Notes: generated by a model not told the origin, from the letters alone. DNA of 54,356 nucleotides from Mesostigma viride (GCA_009746045.1 RPFO01000702.1:1370001-1424356); one strand, 5' to 3'. Shown: positions 37,965 through 48,223, numbered from the stretch's first letter. Translations and numbers: made by a program.

Positions 37965-38926
37965 TTCTTCATTTTCAGGTAATTTTACAAACATATCAAA
38001 CGGTGAACGCAAGGTATACTCTAGCTTACGGCCGTTCAATTTTACTGTCGATAAGACTAAATTTATTAATCTTCTTTTTTTCTCATTTGTCGACAGAAGA
38101 AAAACTTTATGAGCATTTGCAGCTATTTGAAGTACATCAATCATTCTTTCATTAAAATTATCGTCTGCATTATTATTGACTTCCAATTCCCTTATGATCT
38201 TGTCACGGGTAATAATTAATTGTCCCCTCTTCTCATCATATTCGGCTTCACTAAGCTTATCCTCCAAGTAAAAGTCCATTAATTTGTCAAGTTTGCTTTT
38301 TACGTTGTTTAGCTCCTTATTCAGCTCTAATATACGAGTCTTATAATAATCTCTTTCGTTTACCGCCGAACTTTTTACATATCCTATAACCTTTTCCAGC
38401 ATCTCAGGCTCTAAGTACATCGACTTAAAAATCTGTTCAACTTCTTTCAATAATATTTCTTCGTTCATAAATACCTTCTTATTTGGGTTTTCAGGGCTCC
38501 ATGCACCAAGGTAAGTTATCTCATAATCTGAACCGTCGGCACGCTTCCTTTTCTTGGTTTCTGATGATACTAACCTGCCTGTAACTGCACAAGTTATTAT
38601 CCCCCTAAATATATAATCTTTTTCTCCCCATTTAAATGGTTTTTTATTCCAGCCTTTAAGCACTGCCGTACAATCATCAAAAAGATCTTTTGAGATTATC
38701 GTTTGATAAATATGTGGATACAACTTTTTACCTTTTCGGTAATGCATTACTCCATAATAGAATGGATTAGTCAGTATTGAATGGATATGAGAACGGCATA
38801 AATAACCCTGATTGCCTCTTGAATTAGTCAGTCCCCATTCTCTGGTCTTTGTAAGCGATCAACTTTATCGGTAATTACTGCTATTATTTCTTTATGATCT
38901 TTAGCATACCTGATGGCTTCCATGAT
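37935..38926 (-). pseudogene. Serine recombinase, broken by internal deletion and frameshift
   Basis: The intact C-terminal part (37935-38747, 270 residues) has the recombinase and zinc-ribbon-like region and a long coiled coil. It ends in ALEDSNL, a tail typical of integrases whose stop region overlaps a tRNA. Reading back past 38747, codons continue with GLTNSRGNQGYLCRSHIHS, then NPFYYGV. At about 38845 the frame changes and a short catalytic-domain piece (IRYAKDHK, VITDKVDRLQR) follows up to the IS21 end at 38927. Roughly 100 or more residues between the two pieces, and the N-terminal catalytic serine, are missing. The gene marks the edge of an island at tRNA-Arg. Confidence 0.8.
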
Positions 38927-39046
38927 TGTCAGTGCTAAGATAAAAGGGACCAGAAAATTGCACTAAAAAGGGACCGGGTAAAAAGGTGAACATAACAGTT
39001 CAAATTTAGTGCAAACTAGCCTTTATTTTTTAATGAGGGCTAAAAA

Positions 39047-40461
39047 ATGATAGGAGTTCCTATGTATACAACTATATTAACATTATATAAGCAAGGTAAG
39101 AGCCAGAGGGAAATAGCAAAATTAACTGAGCAAGACCACAAACAATAAGAAGAATTGTATATAAATATAATTCTGCAGGGATAGAATCCCCAACACAAAA
39201 GCAAAAGGAATCACAAGTCTTTAAATGGCACGAAGACGCTATAAAGCTGTTGGAAAAAGACCTGAGTTTTGTCAGGATCCATGAAGAACTTCAAGGCTTA
39301 GGTTTTTTTGGAAGCTATTCCAGTCTTACCCGATACCTTAGAAAGATAAAACTACACAATTCCATATGTATCAGATTTAATACTCTACCCGGTGAAGAAG
39401 CTCAAGTAGACTTCGGCGATATTGGTAGAAGATATGATCCTGAAGGGAAATTAAGAAAAGCATATATATTTAATATGCGTCTTAGCTATAGTCGTAAGGA
39501 TTATTATGAAATTGTGTTTGATCAAAAGGTTAATACGTGGATCCAGTGTAATATTAATGCTTTTAAGTATTTTCAGGGAGTACCAAAAGTAATAAAGCTG
39601 GATAATTTAAAGTCAGCGATAATTATTGCTAATTTTTATGAACCAATATACCAGGAACAATACAAAAGATTTGCAGATCATTATAATTTTTTACCGGCTC
39701 CCTGTAGAGTTCGTAAACCGCAGGAGAAAGGTAAGGTAGAGAATGGCATAAAGTATGTAACCAATAACTTCTTTGCTGGTAGAAAATTTAGCAGTAATAA
39801 AGAAATGGTTGAAGCCTTGGGAATCTGGAATAGAAAGAGTAACAATCGTATTCATGGTACTACTAAGAAAAAACCAGAAGAACTTTTTAGCAACGAGGAA
39901 ATTACAGCTTTAACAAAATTACCTGAAGCTGGTTTTGATTTATCATCATGGCACAAAAGGAAAGTAGCTAAAGACTGTCATATAAGCTTAGATAAAAATT
40001 ATTATTCTGTACCATCAAAATATGCCGGCACAGAAGTAGGAGTTTCCTTGGGAAGTGAAATAGTCAGAATTTATGCTCAGGGCCAAATGGTTGCTATGCA
40101 TAATAGATCGAATGGGAAAGGATCATTTATAACTAACAGATCGCACTGGCCTGAGTACAAATTATATTATCCTGAATCTCCAGAATACCAAAATAAATGT
40201 GTTATAGAGATGCAAGAAATAGGGGAATATGGGGATAAAATGTTATCATTCATCCGGGATCGAGGAAAAAGTAAAGATTGGCCAAGGACCGTCAAAGGAA
40301 TATTACATCTGAAAAAGCTATACGGTAATGAAATAGTAAATAAAGCTTGTATGAGAGCTTTGCACTATGGAATTGGGAATTATAGTAAAATAAAAGAGAT
40401 CATAAAAAATAATTGTTATGATTTACCTTTGTTTGGAGGTGAAGATGCAGGAATTATATAA
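39047..40461 (+). pseudogene. istA: IstA transposase of the IS21 element, frame broken near the N-terminus
   Basis: The main frame (about 39145-40461) encodes the catalytic integrase region. It has the first Asp in EEAQVDFGD, the second in KVIKLDNLKSAI, and the Glu in KGKVENGIKYV, so the DDE triad looks complete, followed by the C-terminal beta domain. The N-terminal helix-turn-helix (39047-39142: LTLYKQGKSQREIAKLT) lies in another frame. A single-base loss in the A-rich stretch at about 39138-39143 separates the two. Without repair by slippage or error correction, the DNA-binding part is not joined to the catalytic part. Confidence 0.8.
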
Positions 40462-41188
40462 AAGGCTTAGGGACTTCAAACTTTCCGGCATGGCATTAAC
40501 ATTGGAAGACCGTTTATCATATGCTAGAAGTAAAAAATTACCATATGAAGAATTTTTGGAACTGTTATGTGAGGATGAACTGGATAACAGACGTGATAAT
40601 AACTATAAGAGGCGTTATAGTGCAGCAAAATTACCGGCGAACAAGAAGCTGGAAGATTTTAATTTTAACTTTCAGAAAAGTATTGATGAGAAAGAAATTA
40701 ATGATGCAGCTAGCTGTCAGTTTATCAGGGACAAACATAATCTAATTTTAATTGGAGATTCCGGCACAGGTAAAACCCATTTATCAATTGGTATAGCATT
40801 AAAGGCATTAAGTAAGGAATATAAAGTATTTTTTACCACGGTATCTGACATGCTATATAATTTACATATAGCAAGAGCTGATAATTCCTACCATAAAAAA
40901 TTACAACAGCTTGTTAGTTATGATCTATTAATATTAGATGAATTGGGTTTTAAAACCTTACCAAAATATTCAGTAGATGATTTTTTTAATGTTGTATCTA
41001 AAAGATATGAGAATAACTCAATAATTATTACTACTAATAAGGATTATGAGAATTGGAATCATATTTTTGAAGATGAAGAATTAACTAAAGCTATTACGGA
41101 TAGGTTAAAACATCATGGAAAAGTGATTAAAATTACCGGACCAAGTTATAGGACTAAGAATCAAAAAAGTGAGGTTGCCGTGAGCTAA
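40445..41188 (+). CDS. istB: IstB ATPase, IS21 transposition helper
   Basis: IstB is an AAA+ ATPase that works with IstA in target selection. From the ATG at 40445 it has 247 residues; this start is preceded by GGAGGTGAAG and overlaps the end of istA by 17 bases, as in IS21 elements. Visible motifs are Walker A GDSGTGKTH, Walker B LLILDELG and the arginine-bearing ITDRLKHHG segment. A longer frame start at 40418 lies inside istA without a ribosome site, so I do not use it. A damaged partial copy of this gene lies at the right edge of the window. Confidence 0.93.
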   Translation: MQELYKRLRDFKLSGMALTLEDRLSYARSKKLPYEEFLELLCEDELDNRRDNNYKRRYSAAKLPANKKLEDFNFNFQKSIDEKEINDAASCQFIRDKHNLILIGDSGTGKTHLSIGIALKALSKEYKVFFTTVSDMLYNLHIARADNSYHKKLQQLVSYDLLILDELGFKTLPKYSVDDFFNVVSKRYENNSIIITTNKDYENWNHIFEDEELTKAITDRLKHHGKVIKITGPSYRTKNQKSEVAVS

Positions 41189-41254
41189 AAATTTTTGAGA
41201 TAAGTGGTCCCTTTTTGGTGCAAATAAGTGGTCCCTTTTTAGTTGACAATGACA

Positions 41255-41678
41255 ATTACGGAGCTTCATCGCTACTACGGCTGACTAAGCCATCCTTACA
41301 CCATCTTCAAAGCCTTATGTTTCGGCACTTGTACTTTGAATACTTACTTGTTAGATAAGAGTTATAAGGACTTCCCAAGTTGTGTCATTAATCTTTGTAA
41401 ACTCGCCAACGCCTGAGACCCCGGTGATTGAAGACTATTGGATTTTCGCTAGTTTAACCTCCAGTCCTCTATTGCTTGCTATCTTGTGTACAATATCAGC
41501 TTCCACTACCAATACACTTTCAAGGCTATACCGCACTTATCGTTTGACTTCGCTATCTACGCTTTGTCAAGTAGGTTAGCCATCTCAACGCAAGACTCGC
41601 TACATGGTGGAGCTAGCTACTCCTTACATAATAGGACTTTCACCTATAAGACTAATGCCCGTATCTTGGCGCGCGCAC
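41255..41678 (-). mobile_element. Truncated group II intron, 5' part (domain I), copy A
   Basis: Read on the minus strand, the sequence begins GTGCGCGCGCC at 41678, the usual GUGYG start of a group II intron. It continues with AGGTGAAAGTCCTA, GGGTCTCAGGCG, GAAGTCCT and GCCGTAGTAGCGATGAAGC, motifs found in domain I up to the maturase region of bacterial introns. The maturase gene is absent: the sequence stops where the IS21 element begins. The intron is therefore a dead 5' fragment of about 424 bases. Confidence 0.7.
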
Positions 41679-41783
41679 AAAACATACTATCTGTGTATAG
41701 AACGTATTTGCATAAAACACCAAATTATGTCAAGATAAAGCTGTGCACAAGCAGTGAGAAAATAATTTTTGGGATTGAAGAAA

Positions 41784-43583
41784 ATGATCGAGGATACAAA
41801 ATTACCAAAAACACTTTTTCCATTTATATGGTATTTTTTGAAAGAGCATAAAAGTATCGTATTTGTGGTGATATTTTTATCAATCATTGCTGGATTTTGG
41901 GGACCTTTTAATAGCATATCAATCAAGCAATTGATAGATTTATTACCAAGCGTTAATGACGGAGATGTATCGATATTGGCCTTACCAGCAAGTTTAATCG
42001 TTATAAATTTTATCGTTTTTGATAATTTTACATGGCGAGGCATTAATTACATTTGGGCTAAATATGTACCCATAATACAAAACAAAATTATTTCCGTGAT
42101 GCTGGATTATACCTTATCTCACTCTCATGGCTTTTATCAAAATAGTTTATCTGGAAAAATTTCTAAGCAGATTACTAATTTATCTGACAGCATTGTTGAT
42201 ATTATAACTTTTAAATTAACTAATTTTCTGCGAGGCGCTTCGTTGTTGCTTGCGGCATTTGCTGCCTCTTATTATGTCAATTCAATTTTCTGTATTATAT
42301 TGATCACATGGTTTATAATTTTCGCTACATTCAGCATCTCCATGTCCAGAAAAATCGTTTTTCTGGCTGATAAATTAGCTGAAGAAGAAACTGTAGTGGT
42401 TGGCGAATTAGTTGATTCACTATCGAATCATTCAAATATAAGAATTTTTGGACACAAGATCTATGAAAATTTAAGGATGATACCATTCTTTGAGAAGCAG
42501 CGTAACGCCTATTATTCGTTAAATATTTACTCTATTATGCTTTATTGCATTCAAGGTAGTCTTATTGCCATCATGATGGCTTTTTCAGCTTTTTTTCTAC
42601 TCCATTTGTATGGCAAGGGTTTAGTTACAATTGGAGATTTTGCTCTTATTTTAGGCTTATCTATGGAAACTGGACACATGACTTGGTTTCTAATGGGCGA
42701 AGTTGATTATTTTAACAAAGCAGCAGGAAAATGTAAACAGAGTCTTATTTCTTTGATTGTATCGATAGAAATCCAAGACAAACCAAACGCCATAAACTTA
42801 AATTGTGCACAAGGCCAAATAACTTTTAATCAAGTCAAATTCCATTACAAAAGCACCGAACCACTTTTCCAGAATAAATCCATCGAGATTCAGGCTGGTC
42901 AGAAAGTTGGGCTCGTTGGCTATTCAGGCGGTGGAAAATCAACGTTCGTCAATTTGATACTCCGTCTTTATGACGTGACAGATGGTGCCATCCTGATTGA
43001 TGGTCAGGATATTAGGGATGTAACTCAGCATAGTTTGAGAGAAAAGATTGCCATGATTCCCCAAGATCCATCATTGTTCCATCGAAGCTTGATGGAAAAT
43101 ATTCGTTATGGACGTATTGATACAACCGATGAGGAAGTTATTGAAGCAGCTAAAAAAGCTCATGCTCATGAATTTATAGAGAAGCTACAGCAAGGCTATG
43201 ACTCGCTAGTTGGAGAACGAGGTGTAAAACTCTCTGGTGGACAACGTCAACGAATCGCTATTGCTCGCGCTATTTTAAAAAACGCGCCAATTCTTATTTT
43301 GGATGAAGCAACAAGCCAGCTTGATTCTGTTACAGAAAACTTGATTCAAGAATCTTTGTGGAAGTTGATACAAAACAAGACCACAATCGTCATCGCACAT
43401 CGTTTATCAACCTTGCTACATATGGATCGCATACTGGTCTTTGAAAAAGGCAAAATTGTAGAAGACGGTACTCACACTGATTTACTTGCCAGAGGGGGAG
43501 TGTATAAAAACCTATGGGATGCACAAGTTGGCGGTTTCTTGGGTGATAAAAAAATAGATGATCAAGTCAAAAATCTTCATTAA
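41784..43583 (+). CDS. ABC exporter, fused permease-ATPase (ABCB/MsbA-like)
   Basis: The protein has 599 residues from the ATG at 41784; a TTG at 41769 is also in frame but weaker. The first ~320 residues hold six membrane helices of a type IV ABC exporter. The ATPase has Walker A GYSGGGKST, the signature LSGGQRQR, Walker B ILILDEATS and the H-loop IAHR. Such half-transporters dimerise to export lipids, drugs or peptides. It appears intact, lying between a dead intron fragment and a decayed GNAT gene, so it is probably part of a transferred segment. Confidence 0.92.
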   Translation: MIEDTKLPKTLFPFIWYFLKEHKSIVFVVIFLSIIAGFWGPFNSISIKQLIDLLPSVNDGDVSILALPASLIVINFIVFDNFTWRGINYIWAKYVPIIQNKIISVMLDYTLSHSHGFYQNSLSGKISKQITNLSDSIVDIITFKLTNFLRGASLLLAAFAASYYVNSIFCIILITWFIIFATFSISMSRKIVFLADKLAEEETVVVGELVDSLSNHSNIRIFGHKIYENLRMIPFFEKQRNAYYSLNIYSIMLYCIQGSLIAIMMAFSAFFLLHLYGKGLVTIGDFALILGLSMETGHMTWFLMGEVDYFNKAAGKCKQSLISLIVSIEIQDKPNAINLNCAQGQITFNQVKFHYKSTEPLFQNKSIEIQAGQKVGLVGYSGGGKSTFVNLILRLYDVTDGAILIDGQDIRDVTQHSLREKIAMIPQDPSLFHRSLMENIRYGRIDTTDEEVIEAAKKAHAHEFIEKLQQGYDSLVGERGVKLSGGQRQRIAIARAILKNAPILILDEATSQLDSVTENLIQESLWKLIQNKTTIVIAHRLSTLLHMDRILVFEKGKIVEDGTHTDLLARGGVYKNLWDAQVGGFLGDKKIDDQVKNLH

Positions 43584-43584
43584 A

Positions 43585-43780
43585 TATTCAATACACATCC
43601 ACACCTACAAGTGCAGACATTGATTTTCTGATACAAAAAATTAATTAAGAACCCCCCGAATTTGGTAAAGCTTGTCCTTTTGCATTTTTTATAAGAGGTG
43701 AAAAAAATCAGATCATTGCAGGTTGTAATGAAAATGTGATTTTCAGCAGCATTTATACCGATCAATTATGGGTACATTAA
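43585..43780 (+). pseudogene. GNAT N-acetyltransferase fragment
   Basis: The frame directly after the ABC exporter stop reads ADIDFLIQKIN, a stop at about 43646, then EPPEFGKACPFAFFIRG and EKNQIIAGCNENVIF, SIYTDQLWVH, ending in a stop at 43780. This is the N-terminal half of a GNAT acetyltransferase; the acetyl-CoA-binding region after WVH is missing. One internal stop and the truncation make it non-functional. Its close position suggests it arrived together with the ABC exporter. Confidence 0.65.
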
Positions 43781-44091
43781 TAAGTGAGTTTTTCCTAGCG
43801 ATGATTCTGTTTTTAAGACTTTGTACTTGACAATAGACTATATTACGCGAAGACGGAGCATGCTTATTTAAAATTGGAGAAAAACTATGGCCCATTTTTT
43901 AAAATCTGAGAGTAGAATTTAAGTGCCTATTTTGGAATTTACTTAAAAAAGACAGAGCCTTATCACACGGCTAGCAAAAATAGATCTTTTACCTTTATAG
44001 CTAAACCACTATAAATGTATTACACCATATACTTTTCAAATAGCGTATCTATATCACAATTATATTTCCTTCTCCTGGATTTAGCTTGAAA
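43781..44091. other. Gap with an unassigned coding remnant
   Basis: A 30-codon open stretch at 43817-43909 on the plus strand reads FVLDNRLYYAKTEHAYLKL and on to a stop, with codon use like a gene end, but I do not recognise it. The rest shows no gene. It is probably further debris between the GNAT remnant and the IS630 remnant. Confidence 0.35.
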
Positions 44092-44425
44092 CTATTTCGG
44101 CTCAATAGGATTTATGTCAGGAGAGTAAGGTAGCAAATACTCTACTTTATGCTCTGCCTTCTCTATTATGGTTTTTAAATCCTCATTTCTATGGAAAGCT
44201 GCGTTGTCCATGATAACAACTGAATCAGCTGGCAGTTTAGGTATTAAATCCTGTTCTACCCAACAATAAAAAAACAGCCCCATTAATATTACAGTTAAAA
44301 ATTGATACCTTTAGTAGAGATTTTTCCATTAATGCACCTATAACATTTGTCCTCTTGAATGGATGCCAATAATGTATTCCATAGCATCTCTTCCCTTTTA
44401 TTGAATACCCATGAGTCCTAAGTTG
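44092..44425 (-). pseudogene. IS630-family transposase remnant
   Basis: Two minus-strand frames encode the DDE_3 region of an IS630 transposase. The upstream piece reads THGYSIKGKRCYGIHYW, then RTNVIGAL; the downstream piece (44092-44283) reads WVEQDLIPKLPADS, VVIMDNAAFH and LLPYSPDINPIEPK, containing the second Asp and the final Glu. A frameshift at a run of seven T on the coding strand (about 44270-44276) separates them. The N-terminal half and the C-terminal end are missing. Confidence 0.75.
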
Positions 44426-44905
44426 TTATCATAACCTTTCCCTAAAGAGATCGACTCTACCCACGGGCCTTCCCTCCATCGACATTACTCGACTTCGTTG
44501 GTATTATACCCGATCTGACTTCCTATATTTCTTTTCAGCTTCCTTGCTGTTACACTTGTCAGCTAATACTGCTCTTTCAAGCAGAAAGTATAGGATCTCC
44601 CACGTTCATAAATAAACTTTTATTACATGCCATGCTCTTAGACCCCGAAGATCCCACCTACAACTGCCTGTTTATGTTGCTTGTGATGTTGCATTCCTGA
44701 TTTTCCACTCAGTCTGCGATCTTATAAATTAAAGTTAACGAGGCTCAATAACTTCAGCTTTTCAGCTTACGGCCTGTAATATTTCTGTCTACGCTTAACT
44801 GATTTTGTTACCAAAAACAGTCCAAGACTCAATACATAGTGTGCTAGGTCAACACTTCTATGGCTGCTCCTTCCTCAGCTAGTTTACTTACGCTTCGTGG
44901 CGCAC
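44426..44905 (-). mobile_element. Truncated group II intron, 5' part, copy B
   Basis: Read on the minus strand, the sequence starts GTGCGCCACGAAGCG at 44905 and continues with CTAGCTGAGGAAGGAGCAGCC, GAACGTGGGAGATCC, ATACCAACGAAGTCGAGTAA and ATGGAGGGAAGG. These are hallmarks of a different bacterial group II intron class from copy A. The intron stops just before the expected maturase start, where IS630 sequence begins. It interrupts the start of an IS110 transposase (exon at 44906-44951). Confidence 0.65.
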
Positions 44906-44951
44906 GGAAAATTCTTTTTGCAATATCTATGCCTACTGTTGTAATATCCAT
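44906..44951 (-). pseudogene. IS110-family transposase, N-terminal exon remnant
   Basis: From the ATG at 44951 on the minus strand the frame reads MDITTVGIDIAKRIF, the typical start of an IS110/IS492 transposase with the first catalytic Asp. It then runs into the 5' end of group II intron copy B. The rest of this transposase is not found downstream. GGAGG precedes the ATG. Confidence 0.65.
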
Positions 44952-45473
44952 TAGGACCTCCTGATTGTTATTTTTAGGTTTATTCTTAAACTTTAGAAGA
45001 TTAGCATTTGCTTCTCATTCTGTAAATCATGGTGGTCCATTCCATTAGTTGGGGTTAATAGAGCTAAGTTCCTTATATTTATATGGTTACCACCTTCAAA
45101 ATTCTCTTTACCGTATTAAGCAACTCATGCTTATAAGTGCAAGCGCTTAAGATAAAAAGTAATGCAAAGAAAATGATATTTTTTATGTGTTAACCGGGAA
45201 ATTGATTGTTTTTTTGTATAAGCTATACTCTTTCATAATCTAATCACCTTTTGAATTGTAGGTTTTTCATAAAGGCCATCAGCAAAACAAATCATGACCA
45301 AGAAAAATAACACCGTTGCTTAACTTTTGTGGTACTGATACAGGTAGCCAAAATAAAAATGGCTTATCTTTTGTGATAGTAGACATTTTGTGCGGTAAAA
45401 ATCCATCCTCCTGTCTTTATCTAAGAAGTTAAGATGAATATTGGTAAGCCACATTAATTTCATAAGCAGGTAC
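44952..45473. other. Gap with decayed sequence, possible lipoprotein remnant
   Basis: No intact gene is seen. On the minus strand, at about 45100-45235, a short frame reads FFALLFILSACTYKHELL, a lipobox-like LSAC with a hydrophobic start but without an intact start codon in frame. It may be the debris of a small lipoprotein gene. Confidence 0.35.
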
Positions 45474-46850
45474 CTAATTGCCTTCCAAAAAATCTATAAT
45501 ATCGACGATGCGATAAAAGTAAGAGCTGGTTGCAACAGCAGGTGCAACACCTCTTAAATGAAACAACACTGCTAATTTTGTAAATTCCTTTAGTATCTTT
45601 AATCTTGATATCTTTTCTTGCATTTCAGCAATAATATCGCTGCCAATTTTGCGTCTTTTAAATTTAAATTCCAAATAAAGAAGGTGTTCGTTTTATTCTA
45701 CCTGTAAGGGCCACTATGCACAATATCGACAGATGAAATGCCTGATTTTGAAGTAATAGACGGCGGTTTTGTAGCAGTAGTGCCTCAAGCTGTAATCCCG
45801 TACACGTCTCAAATTCCGGTATGGTGGAAAGTGATACTTGATTAAATCCTCCCGCTGCAATAGCATCCCTGTTTGGCTCAATTACTTTGAAATAAAACCT
45901 CATATAGGGATCTGAGATCATTTATAGGCTTTGGTTTAAAGGTTTGGTAGTTTTAAATGACCATAAGGATTGCTTAATAACAAAACCAGCTACAACCAGA
46001 TGATTCATCATTTGGCTTAAAGTGCCGCTATGAGGAAATTCTATGCTTTGCCTGATTTTGGATAAAGCTCTAGCTCCATCTTTTAGGCTATCCAAAATTT
46101 TCTTGTAGGTAGGTAGAGCCTTTACCATTAAAGAGATCATGGAAAATACGATTGAATTCGGTTACGAGTAATCCGGTTTTTTCAAAAGCAAGTTGCTTGA
46201 TGTTATCATCAGCTGTTACGTTAGGGTTAAATTGCTTCAAAGACCATGTTACACTACCAACAATACTAAGCAGTTGTATATATATAAGTAGATAGTTGCA
46301 TACCGGACACTCGTAAAAACTCAGTGCTTTCTGGAATGGATAATGACTCCAAACTAATCGTCAAATTGATGCACCCAAAGAATGCTGTGCTTTTTAAAAT
46401 ATTTGTCTCAATCTAGGTAGATACAGACCCGCAAAATACAAGCAACAAATGTACCGTTTGTTTATCCCACCAAGCTTTAAGCGTAGGAATAAAACTAAGG
46501 TCTTTTGATCCCACCATAAAATCTCATCAAATAGAACGATATCACCAGTCTTAATATGAAGGCTCAAATGTTTAAAAGGATTGTTCCAATCGTGGAAAGT
46601 CATAGGTGGGATTTTTAGCATTAATGCTAATCCACACGCAAAATTATCTCTTTGCTCAAGAGCAAAGAGGCCACTCTCTGGAGCAAGCCCTGCAAAACTT
46701 CAGAATGTTTTGGTACTAGATATTTTAGCAAATTTCTCTATAAGTCTACTTTTTCCAATTTTTTTTGCCCCTTAACAACAATAAGGTTTGGCGTTTTTTT
46801 TATATAAAGCCTCTAAGCACTCTAATTCTCACTTGCTACCAATACAGAAT
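45474..46850 (-). pseudogene. AAA-family ATPase gene, shattered by stops and frameshifts
   Basis: Several short minus-strand frames read together as one ATPase of the archaeal-ATPase/DUF234 class common in Rickettsiales. The upstream pieces near 46600-46800 resemble a P-loop region (VKGQKKLEK-like). The piece at 46394-46621 has the Walker-B-like DIVLFDEILWWDQKT. The pieces at 45922-46140 and 45664-45921 form the winged-helix and DUF234-like region (SGTLSQMMNHLVVAGFV, then ISDPYMRFYFKVIEPN). The piece at 45474-45674 is the C-terminal nuclease-like end (CEFKFKRRKIG-type). At least four breaks are present, so no product is made. Confidence 0.65.
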
Positions 46851-46968
46851 TGGACATAGTAACCTCTATTATGCTTAAGATAAACCATATAGTATCCTGA
46901 GCATAGTTCTAAGTCAAAAAAATGCTCAAAATGATGTTTTATTTTTTTAAGCATTACTTCAGATACTG

Positions 46969-47253
46969 ATGAACAGAATGCAAAAGCTTAATACAAAAAT
47001 ACCTATTATCTTATTGTCTGCAACATATTGCGCTAAATTTGTATTAAATATGTATTTAATTGAGTCGATAAAAAAATCAATACGAATAAGTAATAGTGAA
47101 AAGATTTTAGATAGCCAAACTAAATTCTTAATAAATAGCGAAAGTAATATAGAATCTTTACAAAAAATTACTATTGGTAGAAGAGTTGATAATATTGCTA
47201 GTATTATTATTTTATATGCTTTTATGTCTATTAAAATGCGAGTTGCCAATTAA
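46969..47253 (+). CDS. Possible small protein, strand uncertain
   Basis: A 94-codon frame ends next to the left end of the IS982 element. A hydrophobic frame of 96 codons lies on the opposite strand over the same bases. Neither has a good ribosome site or a recognised motif. One of them may be a real remnant cut by the insertion; I cannot say which. Confidence 0.2.
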   Translation: MNRMQKLNTKIPIILLSATYCAKFVLNMYLIESIKKSIRISNSEKILDSQTKFLINSESNIESLQKITIGRRVDNIASIIILYAFMSIKMRVAN

Positions 47254-48222
47254 TTTTGCATATCTAGATCCTCTATTGGTAGCAAACTTTTTATAGAAGG
47301 CTTATTTTCTTGCAACTGATCATTGATCAAACAAGATAGCATATGACTAAATGCATTTGTAACTGATCTATACCTAGAATGTTCGAATTTATCAAGAAAT
47401 TTAAGTTTTCCTATCATGGTTTCTATCAGTGCTCTTTTGAGCAGCATTACCTTATCTGCAATTGGTATTAACATATTTTTTATATTCTTTTTAACTCAAG
47501 TAACAAGTTGAACATCTTTAGCACAAAAATCTTTAAACAACTCTGTAGATATATAACCGCGATCACCAAAAACTTTATCGTAAATACCAGAAATCATGCT
47601 GCTCAATCCTTTTCTGTCATTCTTATTACCACTGCTGAAAGAAACTTTGAACAGATTGCCTTCTGGATCTATGATTAAATGTAGTTTGAGACCAAAAAAC
47701 TACCTTTTTGTTGTTTTACTTCTTGCTGCTATTCTTTTAAACACTTTATGTGAGTTGATTCGGTAATTCTTACAAACTGCTATACTGGTAGCATCTACAA
47801 AAGAAAGGCCAGTGCATTTTGTAACTAAATGATGTAATAATAGCACTAAATACAACATATTTCTGCCTATCAATTTAGTAAAATTTGTATAGCTAACAAG
47901 TTTAAAGTCTGTTGTATGATAACGCATTATTACTTGTTGATAATAATATTTAAAACAATCACAATAAGAATCATAGTAACCAATTAGTATTGTTAGTACT
48001 TCGCTTATCGATAAATAATTACTTATACCTGGTTTAGACTTTCTACTATTAATTTAATTGCAAAGAAATTATTCTGCCAAACTTTTTATAAAATCATCGA
48101 CAAAGCAATAAATTGCTATAAAATCTTTTTTCATAGGTTATTTTTAGTTGGTGAAAAACACAAAATAACCTATATCCCTCTAAAAATCTACCTTCTGGCA
48201 CTTACATTAATTGGCAACTTGC
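47238..48222 (-). mobile_element. IS982-family element, degraded
   Basis: Imperfect terminal repeats bound the element: AGTTGCCAATTAAT at 47241-47254 and its complement at 48206-48219, with a few more matching bases outside. The enclosed ~985 bases have the length of IS982 elements and contain the broken transposase below. No clear target duplication is seen. Confidence 0.65.
47250..48135 (-). pseudogene. IS982 transposase, several frames broken
   Basis: Minus-strand frames give an IS982-type DDE transposase in pieces. The N-terminal part runs from about 48135 (KKDFIAIYCFVDDFIK). The middle (47700-47927) reads MRYHTTDFKLVSYTNF, FVDATSIAVCKNYRINSHKVF, including a catalytic Asp. Next comes FGLKLHLIIDPEGNLF and KVFGDRGYIS. 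The C-terminal piece (47250-47474) reads IETMIGKLKFLDKFEHSR. In-frame stops and shifts near 47490, 47695 and 48050 inactivate it. Confidence 0.75.
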
Positions 48223-48223
48223 G

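Larger units (their letters stand above)
38927..41254 (+). mobile_element. IS21-family insertion sequence
   Basis: The element carries istA and istB. Its ends are inverted repeats beginning TGTCA: the left end at 38927 and the right end at 41254 read on the opposite strand. Both continue with TAAAAGGGACC at the same distance, followed by TTGCAC and a second AAAAAGGGACC, which fits the multiple internal repeats of IS21 ends. No target-site duplication is visible: the left flank is the recombinase remnant and the right flank is a group II intron fragment, so a rearrangement occurred after insertion or the target was already composite. Confidence 0.85.

Noticed and set aside
41486-41851. A 121-codon plus-strand frame before the ABC exporter
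   Set aside because: It overlaps the antisense of the group II intron fragment and the start of the exporter and reads like no known protein.
46959-47249. A hydrophobic minus-strand frame of 96 codons
   Set aside because: It mirrors the plus-strand frame over the same AT-rich bases; neither has support strong enough to call with confidence.
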